DNA of 64,000 nt from NCBI GenBank assembly GCA_030761205.1, contig JAULJL010000010.1, forward strand, positions 3,725,001 through 3,789,000, in the 5' to 3' direction. This DNA comes from Fremontodendron californicum. Taxonomy: Eukaryota; Streptophyta; Magnoliopsida; Malvales; Malvaceae. The notes beneath the pieces are model-generated. The model did no database searches and was not told the DNA's origin. It saw nothing but the letters and a program-made list of their open reading frames with translations. The first letter of the stretch is position 1. Each line of letters opens with the position of its first letter. Positions 11,355 to 22,485 of this stretch are shown piece after piece. The translations under genes and the position numbers were made by a program.

Positions 11355-11914
11355 TATGAAAAGCTTATATTAAGAGACTTATAATTTTCCAAGGAAAGTA
11401 GGAGAAGAATAAGTGCGGGTGATGCCGGTGTTGATAAAACTACGGATCACCGACTTTTTGATATCGATGTTGACACGTGGCTAGTTATCTGCCGTTTGAG
11501 GAAAGAAGTGAATAGTTTTAGTTTAATGGTTTTAATAAGGAGTTTATAATCTTACTCTTTGTCTTCACTCTCTTAATAGCGCGTGAAATCACGCAACGCT
11601 TAAACTGCGTCGCTTTTAAGCGAGTTGGCCGCTTCAATCGCTATCATTTTGGAAGAGAACTCAAGTACTCAACATCGGGAGATTGTAATGCCTTTTTAAG
11701 AAGCCCGATATATGTGGTGTTTGAAACTCTCTGTTTTTCCATTTCCAGATCCAATCTCATTTTTGGCACCGACACAAAGCTTTTAATCTTGAAATCAAGT
11801 TTTTTTTTTCCTTTTCCTTTTGTTCAAATTCCTGAAAATTTAACCATTCTCGGAATTCCCTAAGAAAAAAAAAAGTGTCCTTTGTTAGTTTCTTTGTGAT
11901 CATTTGGATTCTGG
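11355..11914 (+). promoter_or_regulatory. Probable promoter and 5' UTR exon of the 685-residue membrane protein gene
   Basis: GC content rises after the hAT element. The stretch contains an ACGTG core (tgacacgtggc at about 11471) as in ABRE/G-box elements, and a pyrimidine-rich leader from about 11700 with many CT and TTTCC runs. A GTAAGT donor at 11915 ends the presumed leader exon. No TATA box is obvious enough to fix the start site. Confidence 0.5.
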
Positions 11915-12819
11915 GTAAGTTTTTATCAAACCTTTCTGAATTTAATTTTAAAGTGTTAAAAATGGGTTTGCTTTGAAATGCAAGTTGTTGATCTGTTTCA
12001 GATTGTAATGCAATTTTGATCCTGCATTTTATTTCTTTTCTACCACTGTTACTTTAAAAACGTGATTGGTTTTCTTTGTACTTTGTTATTAGTGATTCAA
12101 TGAGCCAAATGGTGGAGTTTTCAGAGTTGTAATTTATTTATTTATTTATTTTATCTTTAACTTATTTTGTGTCTTTTTTATTCAATGACCCAAATGGTGG
12201 AGTTTTCAGAGTTGTAATTTATTATTTATTTTTTTCTTTAACTTATTTTGTGTCTTTTATTTTTACCTTAAAAAGACAAAAGAGTTGAATTTTATTTCTT
12301 GGTTAAAGCTTTAAATAAGCACTGGATTCCGGTGTCGTTGATGCACTGATCTTTTTTTTTTTTTTTTTTTGGGTTAGTTTTAAGGTTTGATCTCTACTTT
12401 TTTAAATGGCATCATTGATGCCTTTAACCGTATTTTGTCATCCTTCTTCTTCTTCTTTATATTTTCTCTTTCCTTTGGATTGGATTAGTGTAATTGTTAT
12501 TATTACTGTGTTCAGCGATATTCTCTTATGGAAAGTGGAAAGTTGAATTGAATATCTATGCTTTATACATTTATGACATATGAAAGCTTGTGAATTTTGT
12601 GTTTTGTTCATGATAAACTACCATTTGAGTTTTAGTTCATGGGATGATCTGGATTTTCATTGCATATATTTTCTTTTAACAATAGAAACATTCTCTGCTT
12701 GACTTTTCGCATTCATTCTGATGAAATATTGTAGTATTATTAAGTTGAATTATATGAATATATATCTGATTATACATTCTGTTGAAGAGCTCGGATGTTT
12801 TGTGGTGTTTCTCCGGCAG
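11915..12819 (+). other. Intron in the 5' UTR
   Basis: Donor ctgg/GTAAGT at 11915 and acceptor ccggcAG at 12819, 22 bp before the chosen start codon. The stretch is T-rich, as plant introns are, and contains a 51-bp near-duplicate (caatga[gc]ccaaatggtgg... at about 12100 and 12185). A leader intron of this size often raises expression of plant genes. The splice sites are inferred from sequence only. Confidence 0.55.
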
Positions 12820-12841
12820 GTTAGTTGAAAGGAAGATCATC

Positions 12842-14899
12842 ATGTTCAGGCTTTCACCTCGTAGGAACCAAAGATCCAAAGGGTTCAAGGTAAAGCATGC
12901 TCTACAGATATGTGTTTTAGTTGGTGTTTGCATCTGGCTGCTTTACCAAGTTAGGCACTCTAGTGAGAAGAAAGCAGTGTATGAGAAATCTGGGAATGAA
13001 GTCATTAAGTTGGGGAGAAAGGACTTTCCTCAAGCGGAAGAAATAACTATTAAGGATGCGAGGCACAAGGAGGAAGAAGATGAAGAAAGCAAGAATGGAG
13101 AAGAAGATAACAAGCCTGAGGAAACTGAAAATGAAGGAAGAGGGAATGGGGATGCTAATGCAATGCGTGAGCATGATAACGAGAAACCCGAAGAGGAAAC
13201 TGAGCGCGGAGAAGTTTCAATCAATGGAGAGAAGGAAAATGAAGAAAATAGGAACAATGATAGTGAAGAGAAGGAGACTAAAGAGAATGAAAGTGGGGAA
13301 AAGGAGATAGAAGTGAGCAAAGAAAAAGAAAATGAAGAGAGTAAAGAGGACAGTGAAAATAAGGCAAATGAGGAGACACATGAAGTCAATAATGAAGAAA
13401 AAGAAAACACCGAGGATAGTCAAGAAAAGGAAAATAAACAGATTGGGGAAGTGAGTAATGATATGGAAAGCAGTGAGAAGGAGATAGAGAATTCCGGTAC
13501 TTCGGATGATCAGGTTCATGATGGGGTTGACAGGAATAATGAAGAAGCAAGAGAAGAACATTACAAGGGGGATGATGCTTCCAGCGAAGTAGTCCATGAT
13601 ACCCAAAATTTAGCGGTTGAAAATGAGAAAAGTGGTTCAGAAAATTCCAATGAGTCAGAGCAGTCGGAAAACAAAGATAAAAATGGGCTGGAGAACGAAA
13701 CAAATAGCAGTGAAGCAGCCAGTGTCCATCATGATGAGTCAACTGTGCAAGAAAACAAAACAACTGAAAACAATCAAGAGAGTAGTATTGGGAGCAATCA
13801 GGTCGAGTCAAAAGAAGATTCCCATCCTGATACAGCTACAGAACAATCTGAGAAATCTGATTCAGGTGGCAATGGCAAGCAATCGGATTCAAATGCAACT
13901 CCAACTTCAACTGAGAACGGGGATGGAGCTAATGGAGGTTCTACAAGCTCAACCACTAACTCTGAATCTGTTGAATCAAATGGACAGACTGAAAACTCCA
14001 ATGCACGGACAGGATTGGACAGCAATTCTGCACGTTCAGTTACAAGCCAAAGTGATAACACAGTTCAGAGTGAAGAATCCAACAATAATTCTGGAGGAGA
14101 GGGGACACAAGAAAATGTTCTGTCGTTAAACACAAATGATAACTCAAATGCTGGCCAGAACGAAGAAAATTCTTCTGATTCTTCAATTGCCAAAGAGAGC
14201 GAAACATCCTCGAAAGCAAATGATAATGCCGGTGCAGGTCAGAATGAGAATGATAGTGGCAATACCAACAGTGATGGAAATGCAAATGGGAATGACAGCA
14301 GCACTGACAATCAGAGCAACACCAATGACAATGCAAATGCAAATGCAAATGCAAATGAAGATGTTACTCAAAAGGACAACAACAATTTGCATGTAAATGA
14401 AAATGCTGCTCAGAGTAACATCAACAACAATGAAAATGCAGGTCAGAATGAGAACAATGCTGCTCAGAGCTATACCAACAACGAAAATGCAGGTCAGAAT
14501 GAGAATAATGCTGCTCAGAGCTACAACAACAACAACAATGAAAATGCAAGTCAAAATGAGAACAATGATGCTGTTCAGAGCAATACCAACAGTAACGAAA
14601 ACACAAGTCAGAATGAGAACAATGCTGCTCAGACCTACAATAATGAAAATGCAGGTCAGAATGACAACAATGCTGCTCAGAGCTACACCGACAACAACGG
14701 AGATGCTGCTAACTATGATGTAAATTCAGACCAAAAGGAATCATCTAATTCTTCAAATTCCTCAGATGCATCGTCAAATACAGATGGAAACACCGATGCA
14801 AGCCAGAATAATCCCAATGTTTCTTCTGATACTTCAACCCCTCAAGAAGTGAAAAAAAGCTCAAACGGGTTTGGGAACTTTGCCAGATACCAGAAATGA
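12842..14899 (+). CDS. Type II membrane protein with long acidic, Asn/Ser-rich disordered tail
   Basis: 685 residues. I chose ATG 12842 (MFRLSPRRNQRSKGFKVKHA) rather than the in-frame ATG at 12782, because the latter lies in the presumed intron and because a basic N-terminus followed at residues 19-36 by a hydrophobic segment (HALQICVLVGVCIWLLYQV) makes a sensible signal anchor. The rest has no folded domain: Glu/Lys/Asn-rich from 60 to 300, Ser/Asn-rich from 300 to 500, and imperfect repeats of ENAGQNENNAAQSYTNN type in residues 520-620. Plants have a conserved family with this N-terminus and a low-complexity tail, often named dentin sialophosphoprotein-like; I know of no established function. 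A run of seven A at 14852-14858 may shift the frame: one base fewer would end in LGTLPDTRNEGNNSENAAAE, stopping at 14933, which fits the composition better than the present NGFGNFARYQK end. Confidence 0.85.
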   Translation: MFRLSPRRNQRSKGFKVKHALQICVLVGVCIWLLYQVRHSSEKKAVYEKSGNEVIKLGRKDFPQAEEITIKDARHKEEEDEESKNGEEDNKPEETENEGRGNGDANAMREHDNEKPEEETERGEVSINGEKENEENRNNDSEEKETKENESGEKEIEVSKEKENEESKEDSENKANEETHEVNNEEKENTEDSQEKENKQIGEVSNDMESSEKEIENSGTSDDQVHDGVDRNNEEAREEHYKGDDASSEVVHDTQNLAVENEKSGSENSNESEQSENKDKNGLENETNSSEAASVHHDESTVQENKTTENNQESSIGSNQVESKEDSHPDTATEQSEKSDSGGNGKQSDSNATPTSTENGDGANGGSTSSTTNSESVESNGQTENSNARTGLDSNSARSVTSQSDNTVQSEESNNNSGGEGTQENVLSLNTNDNSNAGQNEENSSDSSIAKESETSSKANDNAGAGQNENDSGNTNSDGNANGNDSSTDNQSNTNDNANANANANEDVTQKDNNNLHVNENAAQSNINNNENAGQNENNAAQSYTNNENAGQNENNAAQSYNNNNNENASQNENNDAVQSNTNSNENTSQNENNAAQTYNNENAGQNDNNAAQSYTDNNGDAANYDVNSDQKESSNSSNSSDASSNTDGNTDASQNNPNVSSDTSTPQEVKKSSNGFGNFARYQK
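14398..14695 (+). repeat. In-frame coding repeats (Asn/Gln-rich) within the membrane protein gene
   Basis: Five to six imperfect units of about 45-60 bp with core gaaaatgcaggtcagaatga followed by gaacaatgctgctcagagc. All length changes are multiples of three, so the reading frame is kept. The units encode ENAGQNENNAAQS-like peptides. Such repeats expand and shrink by slippage, so length polymorphism between individuals is likely. Confidence 0.85.
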
Positions 14900-14933
14900 G
14901 GGAAATAACAGTGAGAATGCAGCTGCAGAGTGA

Positions 14934-16430
14934 AATTCGTAATGGTTTGTCGTCCACTACTACTTGACTATTACTGTCATTAAATTTTTGTTTTCTTCTT
15001 TCTGAGATGATCAGGCAATTGTAAGTTCCTGGCTACTTCTTGTGCTTTATTGTGATATTAGTGCTGAAAATATTATTTTGTACTTGTAGATTCCTAGTTA
15101 TAATAATTGACGTTCCAAGTTTTCATAAGCCACATATGTAGGTTTAAATTGTGTTCTATCTGGAAAAAATGGAAATCGTAGGTTAGATTCAACAGGATAT
15201 CTTTCTGAAGGGTTCTGTACTTTTGTTTAAAAAGAAAAAGAAAATCCTTAAGTTTTTTCTGCAAATGTGTCTAGTTGCTGCATAAATCATCATATTGAAA
15301 TAGAACTGCCAGCTTCTTTTTTTTTTTTTTTTTGCCGAATCCAAGAATTTGTAGCTTAACTTGCAAGGACCAGTGGGGTTGGCGAAGCAGTAAAGCCTGA
15401 TGATGGTTTGCCCCAACACCTAAAATCTATCTGAAAACCCAACCGTCGACCTTAATCTTCGACATCCCAACACCCCCTGGTTCTTGCTATTTATATGAAT
15501 TTCTCGAGCTTCTATGCTTGGTAATTCAAAATTAGTAGCTTTTGTTTCAATCTCTTTTTGGAAATGACTTGACAATAATTGGTGCAGTGAGTTATAACTG
15601 CAATGTTTTCATATACCAATCACTAAATTAACCGAGTGAAATGAATTTAGAGATTTAATCCGGTTGATTTATATATTCAACAAGTTAAAAGTTTGAATCT
15701 CAATATTTACAATCTTTTTACTATTCTCAAATTGCGATTGCTTATGAAAAGACCTTCCATCTAACATTATACTGTGAAAACACTTCATCTCTTCCATAAG
15801 AAAGGGTCTCGAGTGATTTGTCATAATCTTACCAAATATCCTCCTCTCTCAATGGGGTAGTGTTTAACGCTCAAACCATTTTCTTGTCATATTCTTACTA
15901 ATTTTCCTCCTTTCTCCGATAGGTAGTCTCCACTCTAAAATCATTCTCTTGTAGCTCCACTTTCTTTTTGTATTTCGAAAAAAGCAGCCTAACTGCATTG
16001 GCAACTTCGAAAGGGACATAAAATTATGCAAACAGCATCCACAGACACCCCAGCATCACATTTTACTCTCACCAATAATTTAGGTTAACAAAGTAATTAG
16101 CAGCTAAAATTGAAAGAGAAATAATCTTAGCAATGAAAAAAAAAAAAAAAAATTGGGTCAAAATCTCCAAAATATAACCCCTTTTGGCAGCCATAGTAAT
16201 TTGATGTTATAATGGGGTTGAAAAAGAAAATATCCTTTTTCCGAAAAGTTCATGTGAGACTGTGAGCCTCAATAGAACAATATCTAAGAAAGTGAGGTGT
16301 AATTGCAAAAGAAACGATCCAAGACCTTTTCAACGATCAGACTATTTGTTCAAGTTCAAAAATCCGCTTTATATTTGAAAAAGTATGGACAAAAATATTA
16401 AAATCGAAAAATAAACTTAGACAAAAAAAT
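14934..16430. other. 3' UTR and intergenic sequence
   Basis: The first 200 bp or so are probably the 3' UTR of the preceding gene. The remainder is AT-rich with poly-T (15318-15334) and poly-A (16137-16151) runs. I see no gene or clear repeat structure. Confidence 0.5.
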
Positions 16431-16870
16431 AAAGCCCGTTTAAAAAAATGAATCGAGTTTTGACTCTAACTTTCAAAGCCAGAGTCCTACGCGGCTCGAC
16501 CAATTTTCAATTAAATTATATTTTATATATATATATATATTATGTAATTTCTGTCATATAAAGATTAAATATATATAATATTATAATGTAAACATTAAAA
16601 AAATATATGTTAAGTTGTTAGTGTTTAAGAACTTAATAAAAAAAATATTAAATAACTAAATATTAAATAAAAAATAATATGTTTTAAATAAAATAGAAAA
16701 AAAATAATATGGACGAACTTAAACGGACTTGGACTATCCATTTACAAATATGGATTGATTTGAACAAAATTTGAGACTCATATTTCGGGCTGAACCAGAC
16801 TTGGACAAGCATATATGATGTTGATATCATACATAAACCCGACTCGAACCCGCCCGGCTCGGCTCATGGA
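16431..16870. mobile_element. Diverged hAT-like element remnant
   Basis: The right part (ggacttggactatccatttacaaatatgg... cgaacccgcccggctcgg) resembles 20395-20515 in this window. GC-rich ends around an AT-rich core are typical of the hAT-type MITEs seen elsewhere here. I could not define TIRs or a target duplication. Confidence 0.4.
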
Positions 16871-18110
16871 CACATTCCAAACCATTCATTAATCTTATTA
16901 TTTCGAAACAGAGTATAGTAGACACAACCATATAGAAAGCTTAATGAACTTGCAATGCAAGTCTAAAAAATCCAGAAAGCGGAATGGAAGTGCTAAAATT
17001 AACATCCAAGCAAAGATCAACAGTTATCTGATTGATCTTGTCTGACAAATGAAGAAAATGTGCTGAAACTCGGAAAGATACGCGTCCGACAGGCCATCCG
17101 TTGTCCTAGTGATGCTTCGACTCAAACAGACCATCTGGACCTGAATACCATGATAAAAAGATTGAATAAACCGATATAAACACATAGATGTCAATAATAA
17201 ACTTAATTTATACTTGTCCTTGAGCAAATATACATCCACATCCAATATTGAAAAGCACAATTAGATACTCCAAATGATATCACTAAATTTTATACCTAGA
17301 TTCCTTGATCAACCATCAACATGTTTCTTTTAAATAGGCTCATCAATCACAACAAATAATGCATGCCAATATTTTCTGAGATTAAAATGCACTTACAAGA
17401 GGACAACCCTATACCAGCAACTAATGACATCGACAAGGCCAAGTAACTCTCCAATTATTATAAATAGCAATGGCCTTGGTGTAATACTTTATGAATAAGA
17501 ACTATGGTGATTTTTTATAGTTCATATGCAATATGATTGTCAAATTCTCCAACCAGCAAGTTAGAGTAATTAAATTTTCTATTATCTTGAAAAAAGAAAA
17601 AGGAAGACATTCATTAATACTTTTTTCATTAAAAACACAAAATGAAACAAAGAAAAAACGTGGATTCTGTTGTTTATAAGATCCTTAGGTTGGTTAAAAC
17701 AAGATACAATTAGAGACAGCTAAACCCAATGATGTAATTGTAATTTGATTGAACGAAAATGAATTTTAGAGCAGGTCTTATGTTGAATCCAAGTCTTCGC
17801 AATTTATTAAGGAATTAGGCATGCAAAGACAATTTAAAATGCTCTGTTGTATATCTAAAACCAATGAATGTAAGATAGGCTGAAAGGGAACATTCACCTA
17901 GTATTCCATAAAGGACAAAAACTTGGGTTGTAATTTGTAAAGTATTATCTAACATAAACTAGGAGGTAAATATTCAACAAATAACACCATTTCCACTTCT
18001 CATCTTGCATATAACTGAAAAGAGTGAGTGTGAGAGAGAGGAATCAGAAGTCATTTTTTTATGGGTAAAACATGGAAAACTAAAAAATACCAGTAACCAA
18101 ATTAAGTAAA
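16871..18110. other. Non-coding stretch
   Basis: No gene assigned. A possible exon on the minus strand at about 17140-17020 (PDGLFESKHH, a stop, then DNGWPVGRVSFRVSAHFLHL in one frame) follows an AG acceptor but is interrupted and not recognised. Confidence 0.4.
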
Positions 18111-18123
18111 AAAAAAAAAAGCC

Positions 18124-19401
18124 GGGAAAACTATATTTATCTCAAGGTTTGATAGAAAATACACTTATCCCCTAAGGTTTGAAATATACCTACTTACCCC
18201 CTAAGATTTGACATAAAATACACTAACTCCTAAGATATTATTTTTAGGTTAATTTTAAATGAAAAGACAAATATACCTTTTGTTAATTATTAATAATTTT
18301 TTTTTCATTCTTTTTTTTTTACTCTACTTTTTTAACTACAAAATTATCTTTAATTACTATCAAGTTAAATTATAATTAATTATATTTTAATTCAAGTATA
18401 CATTTAAATATTTTAAACTTATTCCAACGTGGATTGATTCAGTTGGTTTAGTACTCATTAGCACATTGGCAAGTATCAGGGTTCAAGTCTCACCAGCAAT
18501 TCCATTTGATGGGTGATCTGTAAGCACCATTGTTAGCCCTCATTGAGACCTGTGACATGCCCTGACCCTGAACTGAGTAGCTTTCCCTCACCTAAACTTT
18601 TTTGTACCAAAAAAATTATTTCAAACTTACCTTTAATTCAATTATATATTAACTTTGATATTTATATATTATGTTATTATTATTTAAAAATAAATCAATT
18701 GCCCTTATTTAAAAAAGTTTAATGATAAAAAATTGATTAAAACAAAAAATGGAAAATAGATAGAAAATTTTTAAAAAATGATCGTATTTTTAATATTTAA
18801 AGTAAAGTTTATATAAATATTAATTTGATTAACATAATGCTAATATATATATATTTTTTTTAAGAGATAAAATGTGTTTTTCAAAGTAATAGGGGTAAGT
18901 TTATTTTCAATAAAATCTCATGAAAGATAATTATATACTTTTTTATTCTCCTTTCTTCTTTTACTTTCATTTTTTTCTTTAACCAATTTATTATCACTAA
19001 AAATTTTAAATAATGATAATTAATTAAATAAATAAAAATATTTTAATAAATTCATTTCAAAGTTAATATATAATTGAATTAAAGATAAGTTTAAAATATT
19101 TAACATGTACTTGAATTAAAATTTAATATAATAGTACTTAAAGATAATTTTAAGATTAAATAAATTTTTATTATTTTGTAGTTAAAAAAGTTGAGTAAAA
19201 AAAAGAATGAAAACAAAAAATAATTAATAATTAACAAAGGATATTTTTATCTTTTCATTTAAAATTAATCTAGAAATAATACTTTAAGAGGTTAAAGTAT
19301 TTTTTGCTAAACCTTAAGAGAGTAAATGGTTGTTTTTCAAACTTGAGAGAAATAAGTGTATCTTTTATCAAACTTGAGGGATAAATGTCTTTTATCCACA
19401 C
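18124..19401. mobile_element. Fold-back (long terminal inverted repeat) element
   Basis: The left half (18124 to about 18870) and right half are inverted copies of each other over about 500-600 bp per arm, for example taattttaaatgaaaagaca at 18252 against its complement near 19250. The outer ends hold four tandem variants of a 37-bp unit (acacttatcccctaaggtttg). The A-rich 13-bp sequence aaaaaaaaaagcc flanks both sides (18111-18123 and 19402-19414), a plausible but low-complexity duplication. No coding capacity. A transcript would fold into a hairpin several hundred base pairs long. Confidence 0.75.
18422..18616 (+). mobile_element. tRNA-derived SINE
   Basis: About 195 bp with an A-box-like ggattgattcagttggttta at the 5' end, a B-box-like gggttcaagtc 45 bp later, and a short T/A-rich 3' tail (ttttttgtaccaaaaaaa). 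It is flanked by a 13-bp duplication with one mismatch, tattttaaactta (18409-18421) and tatttcaaactta (18617-18629). It sits in one arm of the fold-back element and is absent from the other arm, so it inserted later. Confidence 0.8.
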
Positions 19402-19847
19402 AAAAAAAAAAGCCCCACCATAACTGGTTGGTCGTTAGCATATTTGAGCTGACAATTTTTAAGTCTCCATATAATTACCTAAGATAGTGTTTTGGATGCT
19501 TAAAAAAGCAATTGTTTTGAACCAAAATGAATTGAATTTATTTCTCAAATAACCAAAGCCAATAGAATTCCATTCGGCTCTGGTTCTGAAAAGGCCCTAA
19601 ATTACCAAAAATTGTCTAGAATTCCTTACATTCCTGGACTTTTAAGCTAATGGCGGAAAAGGAAAAGAACATCCAGCTACGTTATCAGGTTATAATTGCC
19701 ACGGAAAGACACAATAGAGCCTAAACAGCAAAATCTAAATACCAAAAAAAAAAAAAGCATTCAAATTGAGCCTAAATAAATTGAAATCCATAACAATTAG
19801 GAATAACATACCCCATGGGAACTCCTTCTTGCGAATGTGCAAATATG

Positions 19848-21028
19848 TAGTGGTGGCAATTGGGCAAGCTTGGGTCGGGTTCATTCGGGTTCATTCGAAT
19901 TCGGATTCATTCGGGTTCAGGCTCATTCGGGTTTGAGTTCAATCGGGTTCAAGCTCATTCGGGTTCGGATCCGTTCGGGTTTGGGTCCGATCGGGTTCGG
20001 GTCCGTCCGGGTTCGGGCCCAATCGAGTTCGGATTCGTTTCGAGTTCGGGTTTATTTTACATCATTTTTATTTTATGTTAGATGTAATCATTTTTACATA
20101 ATTTAAATATTTACTTTTAAAATTATTTTATTATTATTTTTAAAAATAATATTTTATTATAATATGATATTTTTAATTATATTTATTTATTAAAATCAAT
20201 ATTTGTTAGCACCAAAAAAATATAAAATTAATTTTTTATATAAAATAAATTTTTAAAATAATTTATCATAAAAAAATATGATATATTATAAATTAATCAT
20301 ATTAATATTTAAAAGTTGATTTGATGAACTCGAATTTCAACATGTAAATACATTATAATTTATATTCACTACAAAATAAGAGATTTTTAAGGACGAACCA
20401 TGACATTCAACTTTGAGGCCTAAACGGGCTTGAACTACCCATTTACAAATATGGGCGGGTTTGGACAGAATTTGAAGCCTATATTTCGGATCGGTCCGGG
20501 CTTGGGCAAGTGAATATGGTGTTGATGACTTAATTTAATAATATGCCTAAGAAAACTATATATATGTTGCAAAGAGCAACACATTTTTATAAATAAATAG
20601 TTTTTATCTATTTTTTAATATAAGAAATACTATTATACTATAGATAAGTTAAAATGAATGAATTGTTATTAATTAATTTTAATATATAAAAAATACTATT
20701 GTACTATTATAAGGATGCTCTTAAAATAACATAAATAAAAGACAAGTAATATTTTATGTCAAAAAAATTTACATTTCTAAAAATTTCATGAGTTTAGAAT
20801 TTTTAGATAGTGGATTCATCAAGATATGAGACATTAAAGTTATAAGTACAAAATATAATTTTATTTTTGATAAAATTATTATTTTATCATATATATAATA
20901 TAATATAAATTAAATTAAATATTAATTAAATTATTAAAAAAGATATTAGAATAAAACTGATAAATAAAGTTCTTGCTTTATAAAAAAATTATTTAATTAT
21001 AATTTGATAATTTTTATTTTTAGTAAAT
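19848..21028. mobile_element. Broken third copy of the hAT family
   Basis: Starts TAGTGGTGGCAA followed by subterminal (cattcgggttcgg)-type repeats to about 20050, then AT-rich sequence matching 22740-23060 of copy 2. A foreign block (about 20390-20740), similar to the remnant at 16710-16850, interrupts it. Sequence from 20745 to 21028 again matches copy 2 near 23500-23750. The right terminal repeats and TIR are lost where another repeat begins. More diverged than copies 1 and 2, hence older. Confidence 0.75.
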
Positions 21029-21225
21029 CATCTTTTCTATCAATTTCACATGTTTATGTTAGTATTTAGACGGTTTTCATTAACACTATTATCAATTTTA
21101 CTTCTTTGCACCAATTTCAAATGTATAAAAATTAAATTACTCAATTTTATAATATAAAAATTAAAATATACTTTTAATTATAATACAAGAATTATTTAAG
21201 GAGTTTAACTGTTGAAATGCGACTG
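21029..21225. mobile_element. Half of a GGTTTAAGT-type MITE
   Basis: The text from tcacatgtttatgttagtat through tcattaacactattatcaat to the end matches the right half of the MITEs at 21629-22009 and 47126-47683. The left half is missing. No coding content. Confidence 0.6.
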
Positions 21226-21628
21226 AAACCCTTCTTTTTACTCTTATTATTTTGTCAGCGATTAGAGGAGAAGGGTTTCGCACGTGCAAAGTGCGTGGCT
21301 CTTGCCCCTACTTTTTTTGTGAAATAATAAAGTATTAATATTTGATGTATGAATTTTAAAAAAATATATTGTTATTATATTAATATCAAAAATGAATTCT
21401 AAAAATAATACATAAACTCTCCCTCTAAAAACTAAAATAAATGTGAGGATTGTGTATGAAACAATCGTTTTTCATTTTTCTCAAATCAACAAATGCAAAA
21501 CATAACTGTTTCTTTCTCATCATTTTTCATGTATTTCAAGTATTTCATGCCAAACCAGTATTTGCTCTGTCTGCTCTCTCAGTCTCAGGCTGTATATTAA
21601 ATTATTATTTATAGATATACTCTGTTAT

Positions 21629-22009
21629 GGTTTAAGTACCCAAATAGTCTATGTATTATAGTGAAAAAAAATAATTTAGTCTCTGTACTGTAAAAATGAG
21701 TAATTTAATCCTTATACAATTGAAATAGGTGCAAATAAGTAAAATTGATAAAAATATTAATGAAAAACCATTAAAATGCTAATGTGGACTCGTAAATTAA
21801 TGACTTGGAATAAAATATGACTTGAAATATATCTAAATCTGTTAGATTTTACGAGTTCACGTCAGCATTTTAACGGGTTTTCATTAAAATAGTTATCAAT
21901 TTTACTTATTTGCATCTATTTCAATTGTAAAGGAACTAAATTATTCACTTTTATAGTACAGTGAGTACTCTTTTTATTACAGTACAAATATTATGTATGT
22001 ACTTAAACT
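21629..22009. mobile_element. Mutator-type MITE
   Basis: 381 bp with long imperfect inverted repeats starting GGTTTAAGTA and ending TACTTAAACT. Flanked by a 9-bp duplication with one mismatch: CTCTGTTAT (21620-21628) and CTCTGCTAT (22010-22018). Same family as 47126-47683. Confidence 0.8.
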
Positions 22010-22018
22010 CTCTGCTAT

Positions 22019-22477
22019 CGCCTGTCCACAAATGAGGATTGTTTTGTGTATGAAATGAAACAATCATGGATTCTCACCCAATCACAAATCTACAGTTTCA
22101 TGAATTGGATTGAAGCATACCCAAAACAAAACAAAACAAAACAAAACAAAAAAAAAAAAAGATATCGCATTATCGCACATTCTACTGTCACATAAAACAT
22201 GGTAGACATAGGAGAAACCGGTTTATTATATTATTAATTTTCAATTTATTCTGTTTCCATTCCTCGGTCCAACAGACAAAAACATGGTAGACAGCTCGTG
22301 TCTTTTTGTGGTATACTTGACAAAGATTTTGTTAGTCTTTTGTTTGGTAAGGAAAAATATTTTTCCTTTTTCTCCAAACATGGTATTAGTGTAGAGTTAT
22401 GGCCTAATGGTCTTGTCACTAGAGGAGGAGGACATGTAAAAAATTGAAACTGGGCCTATGGTTTAACTTGAATGGGA
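22019..22477. other. Non-coding stretch
   Basis: No gene seen. Contains an (aaaac)n run at about 22124-22150. Confidence 0.5.
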
Positions 22478-22485
22478 CTTCAAAG

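Noticed and set aside
13030..14606. Several antisense and shifted frames of 85-170 codons
   Set aside because: Shadows of the biased codons of the 685-residue gene on the plus strand.
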